Shown here piece after piece: positions 58,014 to 64,000 of a stretch of 64,000 nt of DNA. Origin of the DNA: Paenibacillus lautus NBRC 15380. Its GTDB lineage: Bacteria > Bacillota > Bacilli > Paenibacillales > Paenibacillaceae. The position numbers were made by a program, and so were the translations under genes. A model generated the notes under the pieces. The model was not told where the DNA came from and searched no databases. It saw only the letters and a list, made by a program, of their open reading frames with translations. Position 1 is the stretch's first letter. Every line of letters starts with the position of its first letter. The stretch is from positions 121,731 to 185,730 of the forward strand of contig NZ_BIMF01000015.1 of assembly GCF_004000945.1 (NCBI RefSeq), given 5' to 3'.

Positions 58014-59570
58014 TTATCTATAATATGATTGCAATTGATCTTTAATGCCTAACGGATTGCTTAAAATATTCTCTGCTCTAAAGAAGATGCTGCCTTTAAC
58101 CTCGGCATAATTCTGATTGTACTTCAGTTGATTGATGATTTCCGATGCGCTCTGCCAACCGATCTCACTGGTTCCCAGTTTGTAGGGCGCATGACCGATC
58201 AGAAGGTCTACGCCGGTTCCTTGTACCTCACTGACCCACCAGTCAACGAGCTTATCATAATCGGCGGCAGGGTTACTCATGCTCCAGTAGATTTGCGGAG
58301 CTACGTAATCGATCCAGCCGTTCTGAATCCAGGCCCTCACATCGGCATACATGCTGTCATAAGCCGTCACACCCGCTTTTGTATCCGATCCCGTCTTATC
58401 CACGGATTGGTTACGCCATACGCCGAAAGGACTGATTCCGTATTCAACACTAGGTTTCACACGGTGTATGCTCTCTCCGAGCGATTGTACAAATGCATTG
58501 ATATTTCCACGGCGCCAGTCCGCAAGGTTGGAATAAGCACCTTGATTGTATTGGCGGTATGCCGCATCATCGTTGAAGACCGTATTGGATGGGTAAAAGT
58601 AATCATCCAGGTGAATACCGTCAATATCGTATCCGTTCACGACCTCCATTATGGTATCGATGATATGCTGCCGAGCTTCCGGGATCCCTGGATTGATGTA
58701 CAGCTGCTTACCTGTGTTCACGATCCAATCGGGGTGGCTGAGCGCAACATGGGACGGATCGAGCGATGCTGTCAAAATATCGGTGTTTGCCCGGAAAGGA
58801 TTGAACCATGCGTGAAACTCCATATTCCGTTTATGCGTTTCCTCTACCATGAAAGCTACCGGATCATACCCAGGATCTGCTCCTTGTATGCCTGTCAGCA
58901 CCTTTGACCATGGCACTATAGATGAAAGATACAAGGCATCGCCAGCCGGACGTACCTGCACGTACACGGTATTGATGCCAACGTCCTGGAGTGAATCCAG
59001 CAAGGCGATGTAAGATGCCTTTTGCTGTTCTGCGCTGGTCTTTGTTTTCGGCCAATCCAGATTAAACACCGTGGATATCCAGGCCCCTCTGACCTCATCC
59101 CCCGTCGATACCGGCGGTGGAACGACGTCCGTGCCTGTGGTAAGCGAGATACGCTGTGCCGCTTGATTCCATTCGACTTGCACACCCAGATTCTCGCTGA
59201 TAAACCGCAGCGGAACCATTACCCGGCCGTTCTTAAGTTCAACCGATGCATCCAGAGCTACGGATGAACCGTTCACAAGCGCGGTTTTGCTACCGGAAGT
59301 CAATTGCAGACTCGAACCGTCCATCCCGATCGTTACCGTCTTTGACTTCTGACTCCAAGCGACCGAAGCGCCCAGGCCTTCACTGATAATTCGCGTAGGC
59401 ACCATGGTTACATGAACCTTGGGCAATATGTAAGGAGATACGTCACTGTTTAAGGTTACACCGTCCAACTGAATACTAATGCGAGCTGCCTTCGCTTGCG
59501 CAGTTGGGACCACCGACGGGAGACACAATAGTAACATGATCAGCACCAACAACCATCTACGAAGCTTCAT
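58014..59570 (-). CDS. Secreted GHL10 glycosidase-like protein with copper amine oxidase-like N domain
   Basis: A 518-residue protein with a signal peptide (LVLIMLLLCLPSVVPTAQA), an N-terminal beta-rich domain of the copper-amine-oxidase N type (VTLNSDVSPYILPKVHVTMVP; landmark GRVMVPLRFISENLG, about residues 30-150) and a DUF187/GHL10 barrel (GAWISTVFNLDWPKT, EFHAWFNPFRAN, GIHLDDYFYPSN and VEYGISPFGVW). GHL10 members are cell-wall- or glycan-acting enzymes; B. subtilis YngK is a relative. AGGAGG-like site precedes the ATG. Not in the B. subtilis order here, so an insertion between yqhO and mntR. Confidence 0.88.
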   Translation of the reverse strand: MKLRRWLLVLIMLLLCLPSVVPTAQAKAARISIQLDGVTLNSDVSPYILPKVHVTMVPTRIISEGLGASVAWSQKSKTVTIGMDGSSLQLTSGSKTALVNGSSVALDASVELKNGRVMVPLRFISENLGVQVEWNQAAQRISLTTGTDVVPPPVSTGDEVRGAWISTVFNLDWPKTKTSAEQQKASYIALLDSLQDVGINTVYVQVRPAGDALYLSSIVPWSKVLTGIQGADPGYDPVAFMVEETHKRNMEFHAWFNPFRANTDILTASLDPSHVALSHPDWIVNTGKQLYINPGIPEARQHIIDTIMEVVNGYDIDGIHLDDYFYPSNTVFNDDAAYRQYNQGAYSNLADWRRGNINAFVQSLGESIHRVKPSVEYGISPFGVWRNQSVDKTGSDTKAGVTAYDSMYADVRAWIQNGWIDYVAPQIYWSMSNPAADYDKLVDWWVSEVQGTGVDLLIGHAPYKLGTSEIGWQSASEIINQLKYNQNYAEVKGSIFFRAENILSNPLGIKDQLQSYYR

Positions 59571-59651
59571 TTCTATTAATCCTCCGAAAATATGAAATTT
59601 GCAGGTAATCTAATTTATTATGATAACACTAGAAATATGACGGTTCAGTTT

Positions 59652-59682
59652 AAAAAAGCATCTGTCACAAGCGGACAGATGC
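59652..59682 (-). terminator. Terminator of mntR
   Basis: On the minus strand GCATCTGTC pairs perfectly with GACAGATGC around CGCTTGT, followed by six T residues. It starts a few bp after the mntR stop. Confidence 0.9.
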
Positions 59683-59686
59683 CACA

Positions 59687-60112
59687 TTACGATTCGTTGA
59701 CTAATTCATTATGAACGTCACGCAAATCCTGAAGTCGATTCTCATCGCGCTTGAAATACTCCACAAGCGTCTCAATTCTCGTAATGGAATCCCAGCTTAA
59801 ATGATGCTCGATTCCTTCAACATCCCTGTAAATATTTTCATCCTGTACACCTATCATCTCAAGGAATTCCTCAAGCAAATGATGACGTTCCATGAGCCGT
59901 TTGCCCATTTTTTTGCCTTTGCTGGTCAAAACCAAACCACGATATTTTTCATAGATCAAATATTCGTCTTTGTCCAGCTTTTGAATCATTTTCGTGACGG
60001 ATGAGGGGTGAACCTCCAAGCCTTCGGCAATATCCGAAACGCGCGCATATCCTTTTTCGTCGATCAACTTGTAGATGCGCTCCAAATAATCCTCCATGCT
60101 AGGTGTCGGCAT
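59687..60112 (-). CDS. mntR: Manganese transport regulator MntR
   Basis: A 141-residue DtxR-family regulator that represses manganese uptake. All B. subtilis manganese ligands are at the same positions: Asp8 and Glu11 (PSMEDYLERIY), His77 (RHHLLEEF) and Glu99, Glu102 and His103 (EGIEHHLS). The helix-turn-helix is VSDIAEGLEVHPSSVTKM. Uptake genes are not in the window. AGAGGG precedes the ATG. Highly like B. subtilis MntR. Confidence 0.97.
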   Translation of the reverse strand: MPTPSMEDYLERIYKLIDEKGYARVSDIAEGLEVHPSSVTKMIQKLDKDEYLIYEKYRGLVLTSKGKKMGKRLMERHHLLEEFLEMIGVQDENIYRDVEGIEHHLSWDSITRIETLVEYFKRDENRLQDLRDVHNELVNES

Positions 60113-60264
60113 CTTATTCCCTCTTTTCTATAATTACATAACCCGTGCAAAAACCTGTTTTACCTGCACTAGTAATGATACATGTTTTTGAGACCGGTTG
60201 GCAAGTCCTGGTCCAATCCTATGCCCATATTGACCTATGGATTGAACCAGCCTTACCCCTGCCA

Positions 60265-60978
60265 TTAGAATTTAAGCCATTCCGGCGTAATGCCTTGCAG
60301 CCAAATTGTAATTTTGTACATTTGATCTGTGAAGAGCAGAACCCCCATCAGAATCATCAAAACGCCGCCGACCTTCATCAACGTGCTCGAGTATTTAAGA
60401 ATCCATCGGGTGGAGCCGATGAAAAAGGCCAGGATGAAGAACGGCACCGCAAACCCCAGTGAATAGGAGGTAATCAGCGGGAACCACGTTCCCGGATCGG
60501 AAGCTGCCAGTGCGATAATGGCCGTCAAAATCGGTCCTACGCAAGGCGACCAGCCTGCGGCGAAGCCGATGCCAAACAGAAATGTTCCTATGTATCCGGT
60601 CGGTTTGGATTTAAAATTGAATTTCCGGTCCTTCATAAGAAACTTAGGCTGGAAAATGCCAATGAGCATAAGTCCCATCACGATGATAAGCAGCGCAGAC
60701 AGCTGACGAATCAGGTCCTGATATTCCGTGAAGAACTCTCCAAATAGGCCCGCCCCCCAACCAAGGGTGTAATAAACGGCAGAAAACCCAAGGATGAACG
60801 CGAGTGTGTGCGTCATGGTCCGGAATCGGACCTCCTTGCGGTTCTGTTCGTTCTTCAGGTCATTGACCGACATGCCTGTAATAATAGATAAGTAGGACGG
60901 GTACAGCGGTAAACAGCATGGAGATATAAAAGAAGCAAAACCGGCAGCAAACGCGATGCCGATATTAATATCAGCCAT
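60265..60978 (-). CDS. ccdA: Cytochrome c biogenesis protein CcdA
   Basis: A 237-residue membrane protein with six segments that carries electrons from thioredoxin across the membrane. The two conserved cysteines lie in SPCCLPLYPSYLS (about residue 20) and GWSPCVGPILTA (about residue 145). It starts 17 bp after znuB, suggesting it is the last gene of the zinc operon; many ccdA genes instead lie with resA or ccdC. Confidence 0.92.
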   Translation of the reverse strand: MADINIGIAFAAGFASFISPCCLPLYPSYLSIITGMSVNDLKNEQNRKEVRFRTMTHTLAFILGFSAVYYTLGWGAGLFGEFFTEYQDLIRQLSALLIIVMGLMLIGIFQPKFLMKDRKFNFKSKPTGYIGTFLFGIGFAAGWSPCVGPILTAIIALAASDPGTWFPLITSYSLGFAVPFFILAFFIGSTRWILKYSSTLMKVGGVLMILMGVLLFTDQMYKITIWLQGITPEWLKF

Positions 60979-60995
60979 TTTATTTGAGAACCCCC

Positions 60996-61802
60996 TTATG
61001 TCGTAAAGCCCTTTTTGCCGACAAGCGTAATGATAAGCAGGCTGATCAGCAGCAGCACGATGGTCGCGCCAGGTGCCAAATTAAATACGCCCGCAAGCAT
61101 CAGTCCCCCGATAACGGCAATTTCGGAGATGATTACCGATAATACGATAGAGCTTCGGAAGCTTCTCGCCAGCAATAAACTGATCGCTACCGGAATTACC
61201 AGCAATGCGGACACTAGAAGCGCACCCACAATTTTGATGGCGGTGCTTACGACAAGCGCCGTCAGTACCGTAATGATCATGTTCATCATTTTGACAGGCA
61301 GGCCGCTCACGCTGGCCGCATCCTCCTCGAAGCTGAGCAGGAAGAACTCCTTGAAGAACATCACCACGACGGCAATCACAACGACGGTTACACCGCCCAC
61401 CATATAAATATCCGTGGAATCCAGCGTGTAGATGCTGCCGAACAAATAACTCATAACATCCGTATTATAGCCCATTCCCAGGGTGAAAAACAGCGAAGCA
61501 AGCGCAACGCCGCCAGACATAATAATGGCGATGGACAGCTCGGCATAACTTTTATATGCCTTTCGCAGCTTCTCAATCGCAAACGAGGCCAGCACCGCAA
61601 ACACAAGTCCTGCGGCAAGCGGATAGACTTCGATCAGAAATCCGAGCGCCACACCCGCAATCGTGACGTGCGACAACGTATCGCCGATCATGGACAGCCT
61701 GCGCAGCACAAGGAATATCCCGATAAGCGGAGCTGTGATACCGATCAGAACCCCTCCGATCAGCGCCCGCTGAAAAAAATCGCTAAACAAAATATCAAGC
61801 AA
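60996..61802 (-). CDS. znuB: Zinc ABC transporter permease ZnuB
   Basis: A 268-residue permease with about eight membrane segments, of the zinc/manganese ABC-3 family (LSHVTIAGVALGFLIEVYPL and AIKIVGALLVSALLVIPVA). Starts with TTG at 61802 (GGGG 9 nt upstream); the frame extends to 61829 from another TTG within the upstream sequence. Partner of ZnuC and ZnuA. Confidence 0.92.
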   Translation of the reverse strand: MLDILFSDFFQRALIGGVLIGITAPLIGIFLVLRRLSMIGDTLSHVTIAGVALGFLIEVYPLAAGLVFAVLASFAIEKLRKAYKSYAELSIAIIMSGGVALASLFFTLGMGYNTDVMSYLFGSIYTLDSTDIYMVGGVTVVVIAVVVMFFKEFFLLSFEEDAASVSGLPVKMMNMIITVLTALVVSTAIKIVGALLVSALLVIPVAISLLLARSFRSSIVLSVIISEIAVIGGLMLAGVFNLAPGATIVLLLISLLIITLVGKKGFTT

Positions 61803-61847
61803 TGATAACGTCCCCTTCTCCTGCTTCAAAAAGCTTGTTTCTATAAA

Positions 61848-62597
61848 TTATACGAGCGAATGCTGCAGATCCACTTCCGCGCAGTTTTCGATATCATGAG
61901 AATGTCTTACAAAAAACTGAATTTTTCCGTTCTGCGATACCGGCGATTCTCCGAGGTAGTCTTTGACCATGTCTAAATCATGGGTGACCATCAGAAACGT
62001 CATATGATGATGGGCATGCATATGGGTAATCAATTCAAAGAATCCGGCCTGGGTCTCGGCATCAATGCCGATCGTAGGCTCGTCCAGGATAAGCAGATCC
62101 GGACGATTGATGAGGGCCCGAGCTAGAAAAACGCGCTGCTGCTGTCCCCCGGACAGAGCACCGATCCGCTTATCAGCAATATCCTGAATGCGCATCACTT
62201 CCAAAGCGTCCTCACATTTCTGGTGGTCCAGGCGGTTCAAACGGCGAAACATTTTCTTCCGATTATATAGTCCGGACATGACGACTTCACGCACAGTGGC
62301 CGGGAACAGCGGATTAAATGAATTTTTCTGCGGAACGTATCCGATTCGTTCCCAGTCCTGAAACTTACGGATCGGCTGACCGAAGAGTTCGATAGACCCT
62401 TCCGCGGCAGGCAGCAATCCAACGATCATGCGGAGCAAAGTGGTTTTGCCAGCCCCATTAGACCCGACAATACCTACAAAGTCCCGCTCTTTTATGGTGA
62501 AATTGAGGTCCTTGATCACCTGTTGCTCGCGGTAATGAAAGGATACATCCTTGATTTGTACAATAGGTTGGTGGCAATCCTGTGCTGCCGGCTCCAT
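61848..62597 (-). CDS. znuC: Zinc ABC transporter ATPase ZnuC
   Basis: A 249-residue ABC ATPase: Walker A GSNGAGKTTLL, Q loop GYVPQKNSF, signature ALSGGQQQRVFLARAL, Walker B LLILDEPTIGID and the switch His in VTHDLDMV. Powers zinc import with ZnuB. The start ATG follows the intercistronic hairpin and lies 101 bp after znuA. Confidence 0.94.
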   Translation of the reverse strand: MEPAAQDCHQPIVQIKDVSFHYREQQVIKDLNFTIKERDFVGIVGSNGAGKTTLLRMIVGLLPAAEGSIELFGQPIRKFQDWERIGYVPQKNSFNPLFPATVREVVMSGLYNRKKMFRRLNRLDHQKCEDALEVMRIQDIADKRIGALSGGQQQRVFLARALINRPDLLILDEPTIGIDAETQAGFFELITHMHAHHHMTFLMVTHDLDMVKDYLGESPVSQNGKIQFFVRHSHDIENCAEVDLQHSLV

Positions 62598-62669
62598 AAC
62601 CAGGCCGCCTTTCTCTCTGTAGTCTTTCTATCTAAAATACGAAAATAATAAAACATCCATAACACGAAA

Positions 62670-62697
62670 GAAGAGGGGGATATGCTCCCCCATCTTC
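62670..62697 (-). other. Hairpin between znuA and znuC
   Basis: On the minus strand GAAGAT-GGGGGAG pairs with CCCCC-TCTTC around CATAT. No real T tract follows (CTTTCG), so it is more likely a stabiliser or partial terminator that raises znuA relative to znuBC. Confidence 0.55.
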
Positions 62698-62698
62698 C

Positions 62699-63793
62699 TT
62701 ATTGTAAAGCCTTCGTTAGATTTTGCAAATTTTTCTCCATCAGCGTGAAATAATTCTCACCGGCGCTCGCCTGCTCCTTAGTTAGTCCCTCCACCGGATT
62801 CAATACCAAGGTTTCCACGCCCGCTTCATTCGCCAGCGTTTTGGCAAGTTTATCCGATACGAGCTCTTCGAAGAAAATATATTGGACTTCCTTCTCTTTC
62901 ACCGTCTTCGTGAGGTTCACCATATCCTGCGCTCTGGGCTCCGCGTCCGGCGAAAGTCCCATAATCGCATGCTGCGTCAAGCCATAATCCCGGCAGAGAT
63001 AGCCAAACGCCTGATGGGAAACGACAATGTCTTTTTTCGGCATTTTGGACAACTCGCTTGTGAAATCGTTATCCAGTTTAACCAGCTTCTCTTTCAGGGC
63101 TTCAAAGCGCTGTTCGTAGCCGTCCTTATGCTCGGGATCCACCTCGACCAGGCTGTTCTTGATATTCTCTGCCATGACCAGTGCCGATTTCGGACTTACC
63201 CATGTATGCGGATCCGTATGATGTGTGTCGGTGCTAGTCCCAGCGGACTCTTCTTCGTGTTCATGGCCCGCGTGGTCTTCTTCCGTGCCTTCCTCGTGGC
63301 TGTGGTCGTGCTCTGCTTCGGTGCCTTCCTCCTGGCTGTGATCGTGCTCTTCTTCATGAGCTGCTGCCCCGTGTCCATGACCATCGTCTCCCACGGCATC
63401 AATCAGCTGGATGCCGTGACTGACTTCAATCGGCTTGACTTGCGTGTCTTTATCAAGTCCCTTCAAAAATCCGGGTACCCAGCCTTCCAGCCCGGCACCG
63501 TTATAAAGAAACAGCTGTGCCTTGGAAGTATTCACGATATCCTGACTGCGCGGTGTCCAATCATGCGGCTCCACGCCCGTTGGCAGAAGATTTACGACAT
63601 TGGCGTCATCCCCGCCAATTTCCTTCGTAAATTCATATATTGGATAAAAGGTCGTAATGACGTTTACCTTGCCTTCTACAATGCTGCCGCCGGATTTACT
63701 TCCGCACCCCGACAGGATGAGTACCGCCAACAATATAGAGGTTACACTCCAGGTCCAACCGTTAAGTTTGTTCTCTCTCTTTCTCTTGTTCAT
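62699..63793 (-). CDS. znuA: Zinc-binding lipoprotein ZnuA
   Basis: A 364-residue cluster A-I solute-binding protein. It has a lipoprotein signal (SILLAVLILSGCGS), the metal histidines in GVEPHDWTPRS, HTDPHTWVSP and VVSHQAFGYLC, and a long His/Asp/Glu-rich loop (about residues 135-190) typical of zinc binders. The loop contains an imperfect repeat EHDHSxEEGTE. The ATG at 63793 has GGGGAG 6 nt upstream; the ATG at 63799 lies directly after that site. Confidence 0.95.
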   Translation of the reverse strand: MNKRKRENKLNGWTWSVTSILLAVLILSGCGSKSGGSIVEGKVNVITTFYPIYEFTKEIGGDDANVVNLLPTGVEPHDWTPRSQDIVNTSKAQLFLYNGAGLEGWVPGFLKGLDKDTQVKPIEVSHGIQLIDAVGDDGHGHGAAAHEEEHDHSQEEGTEAEHDHSHEEGTEEDHAGHEHEEESAGTSTDTHHTDPHTWVSPKSALVMAENIKNSLVEVDPEHKDGYEQRFEALKEKLVKLDNDFTSELSKMPKKDIVVSHQAFGYLCRDYGLTQHAIMGLSPDAEPRAQDMVNLTKTVKEKEVQYIFFEELVSDKLAKTLANEAGVETLVLNPVEGLTKEQASAGENYFTLMEKNLQNLTKALQ

Positions 63794-63822
63794 GTTCATC
63801 TCCCCATATCCGCTCCGTTCAA

Positions 63823-63843
63823 TTAATCGTAATCTTTACTAAC
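63823..63843. promoter_or_regulatory. Zur-box-like site downstream of the znuA -10
   Basis: TTAATCGTAATCTTTAC followed by TAAC agrees with the left half of the Bacillus Zur box (AAATCGTAATnATTACGATTT), the right half less well. It overlaps the start of the transcript, so Zur bound here would repress. Confidence 0.5.
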
Positions 63844-63846
63844 AAG

Positions 63847-63876
63847 ATTATAAGAGCAGGTAAACCCAATTGTCAA
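63847..63876 (-). promoter_or_regulatory. SigA promoter of the znuA operon
   Basis: On the minus strand TTGACA (63871-63876), 18 nt, TATAAT (63847-63852). About 50 bp before the znuA start. Confidence 0.85.
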
Positions 63877-63878
63877 CC

Positions 63879-63899
63879 AAATCGTAAAAATTACTATTA
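63879..63899. promoter_or_regulatory. Zur box upstream of the znuA -35
   Basis: AAATCGTAAAAATTAC followed by TATTA on the plus strand agrees closely with the Bacillus Zur box and contains the AAATCGTAA and ATTAC arms. It lies 3 bp upstream of the -35. With the downstream box it brackets the promoter, fitting zinc-dependent repression. Confidence 0.7.
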
Positions 63900-64000
63900 A
63901 TTTTCAATAGAGATGTTATATCCCCCTTATTAAAGTGCGTGTTCAAAAAGGTCGATTTTCAGCACCGAGAAGGTTGGATGAAGCTAGGGACGTCAGGAGC

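Noticed and set aside
62882..63826. 314-codon plus-strand frame opposite znuA
   Set aside because: Antisense shadow: znuA has lipobox, metal ligands and promoter.
1..64000. Mobile elements, CRISPR arrays, tRNA and rRNA genes
   Set aside because: No transposase, integrase of phage type, direct-repeat arrays or structured RNA genes were recognised. XerD is the only recombinase and is syntenic.

Overview
The window comes from an endospore-forming member of the Bacillota, most likely Paenibacillus or a close relative. The evidence is mid-range GC, dense sporulation genes, a gene order that follows the Bacillus subtilis chromosome closely, and the Paenibacillus-type features of a classical LipB octanoyltransferase and an AmaP/DUF2273/Asp23 block. 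Nearly all genes lie on the minus strand, so operons read from right to left. It is core chromosome; there are no phages, insertion sequences, CRISPR arrays, rRNAs or tRNAs. The attribution to Paenibacillus is inference from gene content and order, since no search was run.

Region by region: (1) 1-12.9 kb holds a sporulation and housekeeping block: lysA (cut by the window edge), spoVAF, spoVAB, spoVAA, the sigF-spoIIAB-spoIIAA operon, dacF, punA, xerD, yqzK, fur, spoIIM, an endonuclease-Q-like PHP protein, nudF and, divergently, the tiny FtsZ inhibitor gene mciZ. (2) 12.9-21.9 kb has a TPR protein, an M20 peptidase, a very small Prli42-like membrane protein, lipB, the branched-chain 2-oxoacid dehydrogenase genes (bkdB, bkdAB, bkdAA, lpdV) and yqzF. 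LipB makes the octanoyl precursor of the lipoyl group carried by the BkdB E2, and the complex makes the acyl-CoA primers of branched-chain fatty acids. (3) 22-28.9 kb is an accessory segment: a small helical protein, an NAD-dependent epimerase, a GH43 glycosidase with an ABC sugar importer, and a divergent ArsR-type regulator. A strong promoter overlapped by a CcpA cre site lies between importer and regulator. (4) 29-50.9 kb is the conserved run spo0A, spoIVB, recN, argR, a gene of unknown function, tlyA, dxs, ispA, xseB, xseA, folD, nusB, DUF2273, amaP, asp23, accC, accB, spoIIIAH to spoIIIAA and yqhV. (5) 51-64 kb has an aspartate kinase, efp, pepQ, aroQ, yqhR, yqhQ, yqhP, yqhO, a GHL10 glycosidase, mntR, ccdA and the znuABC zinc importer with Zur-like boxes around its promoter.

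The sporulation genes cover successive stages: Spo0A (initiation), SpoIIAA/AB/SigF (forespore programme), SpoIIM and SpoIIIA (engulfment and the feeding channel), SpoIVB (SigK checkpoint), SpoVA (dipicolinate uptake and germination) and MciZ (Z-ring shutdown). Promoter-like elements with SigH and Spo0A-box features occur upstream of spo0A and spoIIAA.

I see no single dramatic new system. The best leads are a XerD whose first catalytic arginine is lysine, a FapR-like operator inside the bkd cluster, a 15-codon ORF whose ribosome-binding site is buried in a perfect hairpin beside spo0A, an 87-nt hairpin between the Asp23 and nusB blocks, and an uncharacterised membrane-anchored protein between tlyA and argR.
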